A DNA stretch of 64,000 nucleotides from Luteibacter sp. (GCF_009912395.1 NZ_WNDO01000002.1:248001-312000); one strand, 5' to 3'; numbered from the stretch's first letter, positions 43,281-53,469 are shown. Numbers and translations are program-made. The notes: generated by a model not told the origin, from the letters alone.

Positions 43281-44348
43281 TCAGAACAGGTCGATACTAC
43301 CCAAAGTCACCGGCGCCAAATCCCCCGTCTGCGCCAGCGTCTCATACCCATGCACCGCGTCCCGCCCGTTCTGCTTGGCGAAATACAGCGCCTTGTCGGC
43401 GCGATCCAGCACGATTTCGGGGTAATCGTTCTCGGTGATTCGCGCGTAGCCGATGCTCACCGTGACGTGGCCTACCTGCGGGAAGGCATGCGAGGCGATG
43501 TACTGGCGGAAACGGTCCAGCGCGGTATAGGCCGTGCGCTCGTCGTGCGCAGCCAGCAGCATCACGAATTCCTCGCCGCCGAAGCGGAACAACACGTCGC
43601 CCTGGCGGAAATTGGTCCGCATCTGCTGGGCCAGCATGAGGATGACCTCGTCGCCGTAGACATGGCCATAGGTGTCGTTGATGCGCTTGAAATGGTCGAT
43701 ATCGAGAATGGCGAGGAAGATATGCGCGCCTTCCTCGCGAACCAGGCGGCGGTCTTCCTTGCCCTCGGCCATGGCCCGGGCGCGCTGGCGACGATGCTTG
43801 AGCATGCGCTGGAGGCGGCGGTCGAAGCTGCGCCGGTTGTACAGGCCGGTGAGCTTGTCGCGCTCGCTCTCGTTGAGCAGGGCGATGTAGTTGCCGTAGA
43901 TCCGGGCGAAGCCCTCCACCAGGCCGCGCACGCTGTCCAGCGATTCGTCCGATTCGAGCATCAGCGCGCCGATGGCGGCCTGCTCGCGCAGGATCGGGAT
44001 GACCAGGCGGTTCGCGCCTTCGGCCGTGACGTCGCTGATGGCTTCCAGCATCTCCATCGCGCAGACGATGGTGTCGATGGGATCGCCCTCACGGGACGGG
44101 TCCACGGCTTCCACCACGAAGGCGCCTTCGGCGTCGCGGGAGCACAGCACGAGGGAATCGACCGGAAACTGGGCGCTTTCGCCGCGCTTGCACAGCGTGA
44201 CGCTGCGCACCTTCACCAGCTCGGCGAGGGAGAGCACCAGGCTGTGGTCGAGCGCGTCGATGTCGCGGTGATGGGTGAACTCCGCGACGGAGGCGAGCAG
44301 GCGGGAGTCGGGCAGGGTGCCTGACGGGGAATGCCAGGAGGCTCTCAT
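43281..44348 (-). CDS. GAF-like/GGDEF diguanylate cyclase
   Basis: The 355-residue soluble protein has an N-terminal GAF-like sensor (about residues 15-165) and a short helix linker. The GGDEF domain follows (DKLTGLYNRRSFDRRL, ILDIDHFKRINDTYGH, FGGEEFVML). RQGD five residues before the active loop is a good inhibitory I-site, so c-di-GMP feedback is expected. It runs alone, convergent with sodC. The 254-base gap upstream carries two GC-rich hairpins and no gene. Confidence 0.92.
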   Translation of the reverse strand: MRASWHSPSGTLPDSRLLASVAEFTHHRDIDALDHSLVLSLAELVKVRSVTLCKRGESAQFPVDSLVLCSRDAEGAFVVEAVDPSREGDPIDTIVCAMEMLEAISDVTAEGANRLVIPILREQAAIGALMLESDESLDSVRGLVEGFARIYGNYIALLNESERDKLTGLYNRRSFDRRLQRMLKHRRQRARAMAEGKEDRRLVREEGAHIFLAILDIDHFKRINDTYGHVYGDEVILMLAQQMRTNFRQGDVLFRFGGEEFVMLLAAHDERTAYTALDRFRQYIASHAFPQVGHVTVSIGYARITENDYPEIVLDRADKALYFAKQNGRDAVHGYETLAQTGDLAPVTLGSIDLF

Positions 44349-44602
44349 GGACGTGCCTTCCCTGCGACGTGACGTTGGCTACTGACAGGCACCGAACTCA
44401 CCCTTACTCCCCTCGAGCAGGGCCGCACCGTGCGGCCCCATGTTCGCGTCAATCGATCGCCCGGCTCGCCGGGCTTGCCCGAGCTAGCGGCCGCGGGAGC
44501 GCCAACTTTAGGGCAAAATGGCGCCTGATTGTAAAAAATGTGAACCAGTTCAGGTTTACAGGTCTTCACAAGTCGCGGGGCTTTCTGTAATGCGAGAGGG
44601 GT

Positions 44603-45562
44603 TCAATCCCCCGACCACCAGCCCCGCCATTTGAAGAACAGCACCGGCAGGACCATGCTCAGGAGGATGATGCCCAGCGCCACCGGATAGGCGTAGGGCA
44701 GGTCGAGTTCGGGCATGTCCTTGAAATTCATGCCCCAGATGCCTGCGAGGATGACCGGCGGGATGGTCGCCACCGAGGTGACCGTGAGCACCTTCATCAC
44801 GTGGTTCTGGTCGGTGCTGATGAAGCCCAGGGCGGCGTCGAGCAGGAATTGCAGCTTGTTCGTGAGCTGGTCGTCGAATTCGTCGAGCGTGCGCAGGTCG
44901 TGGTCCACCACGCGCAGCCGCACCTCCACGTCGTCGGACATCCACTCCGGCTGCTTGGCGCGAACGAAGGACACGATGCGCTGCACGCCCAGCATCGACG
45001 AACGATTGCGCGCCTGGAGCCCTTCGAGCCGGCCCACCTCCAGCATGCAGGCACGCAGCACCGGGGTGCCCAGCCGGTCCGGCGTGAAGATGCGGTCGGA
45101 GAGTTTTTTCAGTTCGGCCGATACGTCTTCCATCCGCTTCGCGGCGAAATTCACGATCGCCTCGATCAGGGTCGCCAGGACATCGGCGCTGGACTCCCAG
45201 CGATGCTCCGCGCAGCTGTCGCTGGCGAGCCGGAAGGCGGGAGAGTCGGCGAAGCGCAGCGTCATCAGCACGCGGCCCGTGACGACCAGGCCCACGGGGC
45301 CCGGCGCATGGCCTTCGACGGCGTCGGCGAAGTACGGGATGGACAGGTACATCGCATCGTCGTCGGTGCGGATGCGGCTGGACAGCGCCAGGTTCACGAC
45401 ATCGCTGCGCTCGGGGACGCGTAGGCCGGTGAGCTCCGCGGCGCAATGGCGCTCTTCGTCGGTAGGGTCGTACAGGTCGATCCAGATGGGAGCGTGCGGC
45501 TTGTCCATGCCGGGCGACCATCGCTCCGGTGTCGGGTGGCCGTGTTCGTGGATGATGAACAC
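44603..45562 (-). CDS. CorA/ZntB-family divalent metal transporter
   Basis: The 319-residue membrane protein has a long N-terminal cytoplasmic domain and two C-terminal membrane helices. The signature GMN closes the first (VATIPPVILAGIWGMNFK) and is followed by the periplasmic loop DMPELD, as in CorA. A pentamer of this fold conducts Mg2+ (also Co2+ or Ni2+), or exports Zn2+ in the ZntB branch; sequence alone does not decide. The C-terminal tail WRGWW is short and basic. A weak hairpin with a six-T run on the minus strand (about 44525-44560) may end the transcript. Confidence 0.9.
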   Translation of the reverse strand: MFIIHEHGHPTPERWSPGMDKPHAPIWIDLYDPTDEERHCAAELTGLRVPERSDVVNLALSSRIRTDDDAMYLSIPYFADAVEGHAPGPVGLVVTGRVLMTLRFADSPAFRLASDSCAEHRWESSADVLATLIEAIVNFAAKRMEDVSAELKKLSDRIFTPDRLGTPVLRACMLEVGRLEGLQARNRSSMLGVQRIVSFVRAKQPEWMSDDVEVRLRVVDHDLRTLDEFDDQLTNKLQFLLDAALGFISTDQNHVMKVLTVTSVATIPPVILAGIWGMNFKDMPELDLPYAYPVALGIILLSMVLPVLFFKWRGWWSGD

Positions 45563-45623
45563 GTGTGGGGGTGTCCTCGCCGGCTTTTGAACGCGCCGCC
45601 GGGAATCCGGCGGCGCGCGCAGT

Positions 45624-46049
45624 TTACGCCTCCAGCGTGGCGTCCATGCTGATCGCCGCGTTCAGCACCTTGGACACGGGGCAACCTTCCTTCGCCTGGT
45701 TCGCGATCTTCTCGAAGCCGGCCTGGTCGGTGCCAGGAACGACCGCCTTCACGGTGAGGTGCACCTTCGTGATCGAGAAGCCGTCGCCGTCCTTGTCGAG
45801 GGTGACGCTCGCCTTGGTTTGGATGCGATCGGCGGTGAGTCCCGCATTGCCGAGCATCAGCGAGAGGGCCATGCTGAAGCAGCCCGCGTGCGCCGCGCCG
45901 ATCAGTTCCTCGGGGTTGGTGCCTGGACCGTCCTCGAAGCGTGACTTGAAACCGTAGGGCGCTTCACGGAGCGCCGCCGTCTGCGTCGAAATGACGCCCT
46001 GGCCGTCCTTGATGCCGCCTTTCCATACCGCCGATCCCCATTTCTGCAT
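45624..46049 (-). CDS. osmC: Peroxiredoxin-like organic hydroperoxide resistance protein OsmC
   Basis: From ATG 46049 the product is 141 residues and lines up with E. coli OsmC end to end, including PYGFKSRFEDGPGTNPEELIGAAHAGCFSMALSLMLG and KEGCPVSKVLNA. The two cysteines (AGCF and EGCP) are the peroxidatic and resolving residues. It reduces organic hydroperoxides and is usually induced by osmotic stress or in stationary phase. The in-frame extension to 46133 lacks a ribosome site. Divergent from a small GNAT gene. Confidence 0.95.
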   Translation of the reverse strand: MQKWGSAVWKGGIKDGQGVISTQTAALREAPYGFKSRFEDGPGTNPEELIGAAHAGCFSMALSLMLGNAGLTADRIQTKASVTLDKDGDGFSITKVHLTVKAVVPGTDQAGFEKIANQAKEGCPVSKVLNAAISMDATLEA

Positions 46050-46147
46050 GATGGTGACTCCCGCGTGGTGGTGGATGAAGTGGCTACCCCTTGACCCTAA
46101 CCCCACCCGCATCCAGAAAATGCGAATACCCAAACCGGAGCGTAGCG

Positions 46148-46438
46148 ATGAACGATCAGGCCCGTCCGCTGGACATCATCCACGACGAAAAGCGGCACAC
46201 GTTCGAGGCGGTGGTGGATGGCCACACCTGCGAGCTGGACTACCGGCTGGAAGGCTCGGTCATGACCATCACGCACACGGGCGTTCCCGATGCCGTCGGC
46301 GGGCGTGGCATCGCCCATCTTTTGACCCGGTTTGCCGTCCAGGTCGCCGAGGCGAAAGGCTGGAAAATACGGCCCGCATGTTCGTACGCCGCCACCTGGT
46401 TCAAGCGTAACGAGGAATACGCGCACCTGCTCGCCTGA
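46148..46438 (+). CDS. Small GNAT-type N-acetyltransferase (YjdJ-like)
   Basis: The 96-residue protein is the short GNAT variant of the Acetyltransf_CG/YjdJ type. It has ITHTGVPDAVGGRGIAHLLTRFAVQVAEAKGWKIRPACSYAATWF: the GGRGIA acetyl-CoA loop, then the conserved PxCxY(A)xxxF block. It begins at ATG 46148 with CCGGAG upstream. Substrates of this group are unknown. It precedes the S9 peptidase gene by 54 bases and may share its transcript. Confidence 0.82.
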   Translation: MNDQARPLDIIHDEKRHTFEAVVDGHTCELDYRLEGSVMTITHTGVPDAVGGRGIAHLLTRFAVQVAEAKGWKIRPACSYAATWFKRNEEYAHLLA

Positions 46439-46492
46439 GGTGCTATCGGGTGTGCTAGCTTCACGTTTTATGCACACCCGGAGCCACCCCCG

Positions 46493-48547
46493 ATGCGAAT
46501 GAACTGGATCGCCGCCGCCGTCGCGCTCACCTGCGCCGGCGCTGTCCATGCCGAGACCGCCAAGGCCGTCGCCGATCCGCGGATCGCGGCCATCCTCGAC
46601 AACCTCGGCAAGGTGCGTCCGATCGAATCGGTGGCCCTCTCGCCCGATGGCAAGCACCTCGCATGGACGGTGAAGACCGACGGCAAGCCCGTGCTTGAAG
46701 TCGCCGATGCGGACGGACACAACGCCCATCGCGTGACGACCAGCAAGGGCTGCCGCGAGCTGTCCGCATCGTGGTCGTCCGACTCCCGCCACCTGGCCTT
46801 CATTTCCGATTGCGCAGGCGGAAAGCCGGGCGTGGAGGAGGGCAAACAGAACGACGTCTACGTGGTGGACATCGATGCCAAGGCGGCGCCGAAGCGCCTG
46901 ACCAAGCTCAACGGCTATATCGACGGCCTCGAATGGCGTCCCGACGGCAAGGCGCTGGCCTTCCTCTACGTACCCAATGCCACGCGTCGCGCCAGCGCCA
47001 CGGCGGCGGCGGGCCCGCAGGTGGGCGAGATCGGCGTGGACAACGTCGAGGTGCAGCAGGTGGCCATGGTCGACGCCGCCGGCGGCGCCACGAAGTCGGT
47101 CACCCCGAACGGCCTGCATGTGTACGAATTCAGCTTCTCCGCGGATAGCGGTCGCATCGCCTACGTGGCCGCGCCGCCGCCGGGCGACAACAACTGGTGG
47201 GTGGCGCGCCTCTACGCCCAGGCGCTGGCCGGTGATGCGAAGCCGGTGACCGTCGTCGACACGGCCCGTCTCGACGGCCCACTCAAGGGTCTTCAGGTGG
47301 CCGTGCCGCGCTTCTCGCCCGATGGCTCGCGGATCGCCTTCATCGGCGGCCTGATGAGCGACCAGGGCTCCACGGGCGGTGACATCTGGACGGTGTCCTC
47401 CGATGGCTCGGCGGCACCGGTGGACGTCACGCCGGGCGTGCGCACCACGCCGGCCTGGATGGCCTGGGCTGGCGCCGATCGCCTGATCGTCTCCGAGGCC
47501 GTGGCCGGTGCGAGCCGGGTTTCGTCCTACAGCCTTCCCGCGCAGGGCGCCGCGACGGCCACGACCCTGTTCGAACTGCCGATGACGATCGGCGACGGAC
47601 GTCTGTCGATGTCCCTGTCGCTGGACACCGCGGCCGACAAGGCCGCCTTTACTGCCAGCTCGTTCGACAAGGCCTACGAGGTTCACGTCGCCGACCTGGA
47701 CGGCAAGACCGCACCGCGCGCCGTGACCAGCTTCAACACGGGCCTGAAGCCGTCGTGGGGCAAGGCGGAGTCCATCACCTGGAGCAACGAAGGCCACGAC
47801 GTGCAGGGTTGGCTGCTGTATCCGGCCAACTACGACGCCTCGAAGCGCTACGGCATGATCGTCTCCATCCACGGCGGTCCCGCCGCCTCGGTACTGCCGC
47901 GCTGGCCGGGCGTGGGCTACGGCCCGGCGCCGCTCTCCGCGCTGGGCTACTTCGTCTTCATGCCCAACCCCCGTGGCAGCTACGGGCAGGGCGAAGCCTT
48001 CGTCCAGGCCAACCGCAAGGACTTCGGCTACGGCGACCTGCGTGACGTGCTTGCTGGCGTCGACGCCATCGAGAAGTCGCATCCGGTCGACGACAACCGC
48101 CTGGGCCTCACCGGCTGGAGCTACGGCGGCTTCATGACCATGTTCAGCGTGACCCAGACCCAGCGCTTCCGCGCCGCGGTGGCCGGTGCGGGCATCTCGA
48201 ACTGGCAGAGCTACTACGGCCAGAACCTGATCGACCAGTGGATGACCCCGTACTTCGGTGCCTCCGTCTACGACGATCCCCAGGTCTACGCCAAGAGCTC
48301 CGCAATCAATTTCATCAAGAGTGCGAAGACCCCGACCCTGGTCGTGGTGGGCGAGCGCGACGCGGAAACCCCGGCGCCGCAGTCCTTCGAGTTCTGGCAC
48401 GCGCTGCGCGCCCAGGGCACGCCGACCTCGCTGGTGGTCTATCCGGGCGAGGGCCATGGCTTCGCCCAGGATGCCCACCGCAAGGATGTCCTGGCCCGCG
48501 CGCTGGCCTGGTTCGATCGTTACCTGTCTGCCGGAGGCGCCCACTGA
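46493..48547 (+). CDS. Exported S9-family prolyl oligopeptidase-type peptidase
   Basis: The 684-residue enzyme has a signal peptide ending VHAE. A seven-bladed WD40/PD40-type propeller follows (VALSPDGKHLAWT, FSPDGSRIAFIGG), then an alpha/beta-hydrolase domain. The nucleophile serine is in GWSYGG (about residue 542), the acid in GERDAETP and the histidine in GEGHGF, so the catalytic triad is complete. The PNPRGSYGQGEAF oxyanion region is also standard. Such enzymes cut short peptides in the periplasm, often dipeptidyl or acylaminoacyl peptidase activity. Confidence 0.93.
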   Translation: MRMNWIAAAVALTCAGAVHAETAKAVADPRIAAILDNLGKVRPIESVALSPDGKHLAWTVKTDGKPVLEVADADGHNAHRVTTSKGCRELSASWSSDSRHLAFISDCAGGKPGVEEGKQNDVYVVDIDAKAAPKRLTKLNGYIDGLEWRPDGKALAFLYVPNATRRASATAAAGPQVGEIGVDNVEVQQVAMVDAAGGATKSVTPNGLHVYEFSFSADSGRIAYVAAPPPGDNNWWVARLYAQALAGDAKPVTVVDTARLDGPLKGLQVAVPRFSPDGSRIAFIGGLMSDQGSTGGDIWTVSSDGSAAPVDVTPGVRTTPAWMAWAGADRLIVSEAVAGASRVSSYSLPAQGAATATTLFELPMTIGDGRLSMSLSLDTAADKAAFTASSFDKAYEVHVADLDGKTAPRAVTSFNTGLKPSWGKAESITWSNEGHDVQGWLLYPANYDASKRYGMIVSIHGGPAASVLPRWPGVGYGPAPLSALGYFVFMPNPRGSYGQGEAFVQANRKDFGYGDLRDVLAGVDAIEKSHPVDDNRLGLTGWSYGGFMTMFSVTQTQRFRAAVAGAGISNWQSYYGQNLIDQWMTPYFGASVYDDPQVYAKSSAINFIKSAKTPTLVVVGERDAETPAPQSFEFWHALRAQGTPTSLVVYPGEGHGFAQDAHRKDVLARALAWFDRYLSAGGAH

Positions 48548-48621
48548 GTCCATCCGCACGCGGATGGCAGGACGTCACGGATTGCGTTTTTTCTCCGACC
48601 AATCATCATTCGTGCCTGGGT

Positions 48622-48648
48622 CGACCCGCTTCCTCGGGAAGCGGGTCG
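48622..48648. other. Perfect hairpin after the S9 peptidase gene
   Basis: CGACCCGCTTCC (48622-48633) and GGAAGCGGGTCG (48637-48648) pair perfectly with a three-base loop. There is no T run. It is the only structured element in the 289-base gap before the next start codon; the rest shows nothing recognisable. Confidence 0.5.
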
Positions 48649-48836
48649 GAATACGCGTCACGAGGCGCTAAAGCCGGAGGCGGTAGTGGCCGATACTCCA
48701 TGGGATATCTCGCGTTCCGCGGCTGGCTTGCCGCCAGTTCCCACGGCGCGGTCGTTTGGAATCTGGGTCGATCCGTGGGCAGGGACATGCGCGTTCCGGC
48801 TTGCGACGTATCCCGCAGGCAAGGCCGGAGCGTGGC

Positions 48837-50384
48837 GTGCTGACAAATCGTAACGTCGAAGGCGGCCTGGACCTGGCCCTGAACAAATGCGTCCGTTGGC
48901 CGATGATCGGCCCCGAGACCGCCCATTGCGGCGGTTTCAGCACCGTGGGTGCCGGGTTCGGCTGGCTCATTTCGCTGATCGTGGTCTGCGCCGTGGCCGC
49001 CGTCGTCATCGTGTGGCTCATGGGCCAGCGCCGCCGGCTCGCCGCCAGGCTCAAGGACCCTCGTGAGCAGGCCCGTCATGCGCTGGCGTTCCATGCTTAC
49101 CACGACACCCTGACCGGTCTGCCCAACCGCGCCTATCTCATGCAGGAGCTCGAGCACGCCCTCGCGGGGCCGGACGCCGGTTCGCTGGCGGTGATGTTCA
49201 TCGACCTGGATGGCTTCAAGTCGATCAACGACACGCTGGGTCATGAGGCGGGCGATGCCTTCCTTCGTGCGGTGGCCAGCTCCTTGCGCAGCAGCGTGCG
49301 TGAGCGCGATACCGTGTCCCGCTTCGGTGGCGACGAGTTCGTGGTCGTCGTGCAGTCCTATGGCGGCATGGAAAACCTGGTACGGGTCTGCCGCAAGGTG
49401 CTCGATCTCGTCTCCCAGCCCGTGAACGTTTCCGGCCAGTTCGTCGCCGTCAGTCCGAGCATCGGTGTCGCCGTGGCGCCCCAGGACGGGCAGGTCGCCG
49501 AGGCCCTGATCCGCAACGCCGACGCCGCCATGTACGCCGTGAAGGAGACCGGCAAGGCCGATTTCCGCTTCTACGAAGACGGCATGCTCGAGCAGGCACG
49601 CGAGCGGCTGGCCCTTACGGTGGAGCTGCGCGAAGCGCTCCAGCGCGGCGAGTTGGACGTGGAATACCAGCCCAAGCGCAACCTCCAGGACGGCTCGCTG
49701 GCCGGCGTGGAGGCGCTGGCGCGCTGGCACCATCCGACGCGCGGTGACGTGCCGCCCACAATCTTCGTCGCCATCGCCGAGCGCTCGGGCCTCATCCACG
49801 CGCTGGGCGAATACGTGCTGCGTTCGGTGCTCAACCAGTTGCGTGCCTGGGACGATGCCGGCCAGCGCATCGACTACATCGCCATCAACCTGTCCATGCA
49901 CGAGCTGAGCCGCCCGGCCTTCGTCGAGACGCTGCATCGCGCCGTGCGCTCGTACGGGGTGGACCCGACGCGCATCCGCTTCGAACTCACGGAATCCACG
50001 GCCATGCGCCAGCCAGAGGAAACCCTGCGCCAGCTCGTGAAGCTGCGCTCGCACGGTTTCGACCTGCTGATTGACGATTTCGGTGCGGGCTACTGGAACC
50101 TCGGGCACCTGCGTGAACTGCCGGTGGGCACCATCAAGATCGACCAGTCCTTCGTACGCGGCAGCCAGTCGAACCTGGCCGATCGGGAGATCACAGAGGC
50201 GATCGTGGGGCTGGCCAAGAAACTCAACATGCAGACCATCGCCGAAGGCGTGGAGACCGAGGCCCAGGCCGACTGGCTGCGCAACCTGGGGTGCGACATC
50301 GGACAGGGCTTCTTCTTCGCCCGTCCCATGACCGCGGCTGCGTTCAGCCGCTACCTCGATCCGACCACCGCCTATGCCGGTTGA
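48837..50384 (+). CDS. Membrane-anchored GGDEF-EAL protein
   Basis: GTG 48837 with GGAG six bases upstream gives 515 residues; the frame extends to 48756 without a better signal. One membrane segment (FGWLISLIVVCAVAAVVIVWLM) leads a GGDEF domain (FGGDEFVVV, with DLDGFKSIND and RERD I-site) and an EAL domain (GVEALARWHHP, INLSMHEL, ELTESTAM, DDFGAGYWNL, KIDQSF, AEGVETEAQ). Both active sites look intact, so it could make or degrade c-di-GMP. It overlaps the next gene by 11 bases, making a two-gene operon with another c-di-GMP protein. Confidence 0.9.
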   Translation: MLTNRNVEGGLDLALNKCVRWPMIGPETAHCGGFSTVGAGFGWLISLIVVCAVAAVVIVWLMGQRRRLAARLKDPREQARHALAFHAYHDTLTGLPNRAYLMQELEHALAGPDAGSLAVMFIDLDGFKSINDTLGHEAGDAFLRAVASSLRSSVRERDTVSRFGGDEFVVVVQSYGGMENLVRVCRKVLDLVSQPVNVSGQFVAVSPSIGVAVAPQDGQVAEALIRNADAAMYAVKETGKADFRFYEDGMLEQARERLALTVELREALQRGELDVEYQPKRNLQDGSLAGVEALARWHHPTRGDVPPTIFVAIAERSGLIHALGEYVLRSVLNQLRAWDDAGQRIDYIAINLSMHELSRPAFVETLHRAVRSYGVDPTRIRFELTESTAMRQPEETLRQLVKLRSHGFDLLIDDFGAGYWNLGHLRELPVGTIKIDQSFVRGSQSNLADREITEAIVGLAKKLNMQTIAEGVETEAQADWLRNLGCDIGQGFFFARPMTAAAFSRYLDPTTAYAG

Positions 50385-53300
50385 CCGCCCGACGCGGCCT
50401 CGTCGCCTTTCTTCCACGCGCGCCCGTCTCGCCTTCCTGTTGACCTGCCTCTGCCTGGTGGTTGGTTTCGCCGTGCATGCGCAGCAAGCGCCTGCCGCGG
50501 GGGTGGACCCATGGGCCGTGTTCGAGACGGCCTGGTTCGATACCGTGGGCGTCACCGATGGCCTGCCGCATTCGACGACCACGGCCATCGTGCAGGACAA
50601 ACGCGGGCTGATCTGGATCGGTACCTTCGGCGGCCTGGCCCGATTCGACGGCTACCGCATGCAGGTCTTCGGGCAGGAGCCGGACTCCTACGCGGGTGCC
50701 GTGCTGCCGGATTCCTACGTGCGCGCGTTGATGCCGCTGGACGACGGTAGTCTGCTCATCGGTACCAATGCCGGTGGACTGGTGCGCTTCGATCCGACCA
50801 CCAGCCGCTTCCATGTGTATCCGATCGGTCCGGGCGGCACGTCCAACGGCAAGATTTTCGCCATCGCGCGATCGCATCAGCCGAACGTGTACTGGATCGC
50901 CACCGAGGGCGGTATCGACCGCATCGACGTGGGCAACGACACCATCACGCGCGAGTCGGGCCGCCCCGGCGACGCCCACGACATGCTGGCCCGCACCTTC
51001 GTGGTGGCCGAGGACAAGGTCGGCAATCTTTGGGCGGGTGCCAACAACGGCCTGTTCGTCCGCCACCCGGGTGGGCATTTCGAGCGAGTGGTGTCGACCG
51101 ATCCGGCGGTCGACGAGATGCTGCACGACCAGGTCTGGGCGATCCGCCAGGACAGCAAGGAACGGGTCTGGATCGGCACCGGCCAGTTGGGTGCGTTCTA
51201 TATCGACGCGCAGGGGCAGGGCCATCAGGTGCCGGGACTGTCCGGCAAGGGTGGCATGGCACGTCGCCGTACAATCCGTGCATTCCACGAGACGCCCGGG
51301 GGCGTGCTTTGGGCGGCTACCGATGGCGCGGGCGTGGTCACCTACGACTTCAATACGGGCAGCCTGCGCACGCTGAGTCATGACGCCGCGATGCCATCGT
51401 CGTTGCCCGGCGACATCACGCGCGACATCTACCAGGACACCACCGGCAACATCTGGGTAGCTACCGAGCTCGGCGCCGCGCGCTACGACCCCAACGGGCG
51501 CAAGGTGTTCTCCGTGCTGCCGTCGCCGCTGGAGACACATACGCTTTCCAACGCGAACGTCCATGGTGTGTTCGTCGATCCGCGCGGACGGGTGTGGCTT
51601 GGCCTGGGCATGGGTCGCATCGACGTGCTCGACCTTTCCAAGGGCACGATGCGTCATCTGCAGTTGGATGGCGAACAGGCGGAGCGCGACGTGCAGGCCT
51701 TCGTCGTGGCGCCCGACGGCTCGATCTGGGCCGGTGCGCAAGGTGTCTCGCGTATCGACCCGGATACCTTCGCGCTGCGCAGCTCCATGGTCCCGGCGCT
51801 GGACAGCCGCCTGATCCTGTCGATGCAGCGGGATGGGCAGGACATTCTGATCGGCACCTACGACGGCCTGTTCCGCTACGACACGGTTACCGGTGTCTTG
51901 CGCCAGATGCGCCATGACGATGCCGATCCCAAGAGCCTGGTGGGCGACCAGGTGCGTCACATCGTGCGCATGTCGGGAGCATGGTGGTACGCCACGATAA
52001 GCGGCATCAGCATCGCCTATGACGGCGAGCCGGGCTTTACGAACCTTCGCCACGATCCCGCGAACCCGAACAGCCTGCCGCAGGACTACACCGGCTCGAT
52101 GGTCTTCGATTCACACCATCGGCTCTGGCTCGGTACCTTCGGTGGCATCGCCTATCTCGAGAAATTCAACCCGCGCGGTCCCTTCCGTTTCGGTGTCATC
52201 GGTGCGCGCGAAGGGCTCGCCAACACCAAGATCAATGCGCTGCTGATCGATCATGACGACCGCATCTGGGCGTCGATGGCCAATGGCGTGGCGATGGTGG
52301 AGGCGGGCAGCCACCGGGTCTTCGACCTGGGTGTCCGCGATGGCCTGCGCATTCCCAGCTACATCCATCGTTCCGCGGCGGAAGCGCCCGGCGGCGAACT
52401 CATGTTCGGCGGCCTGGGTGGCCTGACCGTCGTGCGTCCCTACTGGACGGCACCGCAGGCGGCGCCGGCGAGGCTCGAGATCACCCATGTCGCGATCAAC
52501 GATAAGCCGTTGCCACTCAGCCAGGTGCCGGAGGATGGCGGGCGCATCAAGCTCGACAGCGATGGTCGCAACCTGCGTGTCGATTTCGCGCTGCTCGACT
52601 ACCGGGCGGCGGCGGAGACGCATTACGCGTATCGCATGGAGGAAACCGACAGCGCATGGAACGAGGTGGCCCACAATATTCCGCCGAGTGCGATCTACAC
52701 TAACCTGTCCAGCGGCACCTATACGCTGCGGCTGCGCGCGACCACGCGCGGACTCGATGCCCGCACGATTGAATCGACAGTGCGGGTAACGGTGACGCCG
52801 CGCTGGTACGAAAGCGTGTGGACCCAGCTTGCCGGCATCCTGCTTTGCGTCGGGGCCTTCTTCGGCCTCGTCTACCTGCGCACGCTCTACCTGCGCCGCC
52901 GTGCCCAGCTCCTGCAGATCCAGGTCGATGCGCGGACGCGTGACCTCAAGGCGGCCAACGAACGGTTGGCGCACCTGGCAGGCACCGACGAGTTGACCGG
53001 ATCGCTCAATCGTCGCCGCTTCCTCGAGCAGGCGGAGCGGGTACGCCAGGGCGCCGCGAACGACGGCATTCCCTTCAGCCTCGTCCTGCTGGATATCGAC
53101 GACTTCAAGTCGGTGAACGACACCTTCGGCCACCTGGCCGGCGACACGGTGATCCGCGAGACCATGCGCGTGATCTCCTCCATGTGCCGGGCGGATGACC
53201 TCGCGGGTCGTTTCGGTGGCGAGGAGTTCATCCTCTGCCTGCCGGGCGCCCTGGCGGAACACGCGCTGGACATCACCGAGCGCGTGCGTCATGCGCTGGG

Positions 53301-53469
53301 CTCGCTGGTGATCGTTCACGGCGACTACCGCATCCGCATCACCGTGAGCGCGGGTGTCGCGATGTGGCGCGGCCCGGAGTCGTTGAACTCTTTGCTGGGC
53401 CGCGCGGACGAGGCGCTGTACGAGGCCAAGAACGAAGGCCGCAACCAGAGCCGACTGGCCGGCCTGTAG
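50374..53469 (+). CDS. Beta-propeller (Reg_prop)/Y_Y_Y sensor diguanylate cyclase
   Basis: The 1031-residue protein has a signal/anchor ending VHAQ and a large periplasmic double propeller of Reg_prop repeats (LIWIGTFGGLARFDG, NLWAGANNGLFV, RVWLGLGMGRIDV; about residues 50-690). A Y_Y_Y immunoglobulin-like domain (about 720-800) and one membrane helix (LAGILLCVGAFFGLVYL) follow. The cytoplasmic GGDEF domain has FGGEEFIL, DIDDFKSVND and an RADD I-site. The layout mirrors hybrid two-component glycan sensors, but with a cyclase output. It likely senses an extracellular ligand, perhaps a sugar polymer. It overlaps the preceding GGDEF-EAL gene. Confidence 0.93.
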   Translation: MPVDRPTRPRRLSSTRARLAFLLTCLCLVVGFAVHAQQAPAAGVDPWAVFETAWFDTVGVTDGLPHSTTTAIVQDKRGLIWIGTFGGLARFDGYRMQVFGQEPDSYAGAVLPDSYVRALMPLDDGSLLIGTNAGGLVRFDPTTSRFHVYPIGPGGTSNGKIFAIARSHQPNVYWIATEGGIDRIDVGNDTITRESGRPGDAHDMLARTFVVAEDKVGNLWAGANNGLFVRHPGGHFERVVSTDPAVDEMLHDQVWAIRQDSKERVWIGTGQLGAFYIDAQGQGHQVPGLSGKGGMARRRTIRAFHETPGGVLWAATDGAGVVTYDFNTGSLRTLSHDAAMPSSLPGDITRDIYQDTTGNIWVATELGAARYDPNGRKVFSVLPSPLETHTLSNANVHGVFVDPRGRVWLGLGMGRIDVLDLSKGTMRHLQLDGEQAERDVQAFVVAPDGSIWAGAQGVSRIDPDTFALRSSMVPALDSRLILSMQRDGQDILIGTYDGLFRYDTVTGVLRQMRHDDADPKSLVGDQVRHIVRMSGAWWYATISGISIAYDGEPGFTNLRHDPANPNSLPQDYTGSMVFDSHHRLWLGTFGGIAYLEKFNPRGPFRFGVIGAREGLANTKINALLIDHDDRIWASMANGVAMVEAGSHRVFDLGVRDGLRIPSYIHRSAAEAPGGELMFGGLGGLTVVRPYWTAPQAAPARLEITHVAINDKPLPLSQVPEDGGRIKLDSDGRNLRVDFALLDYRAAAETHYAYRMEETDSAWNEVAHNIPPSAIYTNLSSGTYTLRLRATTRGLDARTIESTVRVTVTPRWYESVWTQLAGILLCVGAFFGLVYLRTLYLRRRAQLLQIQVDARTRDLKAANERLAHLAGTDELTGSLNRRRFLEQAERVRQGAANDGIPFSLVLLDIDDFKSVNDTFGHLAGDTVIRETMRVISSMCRADDLAGRFGGEEFILCLPGALAEHALDITERVRHALGSLVIVHGDYRIRITVSAGVAMWRGPESLNSLLGRADEALYEAKNEGRNQSRLAGL

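Noticed and set aside
44595-44612. GGTTCAATCC resembling a tRNA T-arm
   Set aside because: It overlaps the end of the CorA-type gene, and no acceptor, D or anticodon stem can be formed around it.
46097-48559. 820-codon open frame on the minus strand
   Set aside because: Antisense to the S9 peptidase with intact catalytic triad; low-complexity Arg/Gly/Val composition typical of a shadow frame.
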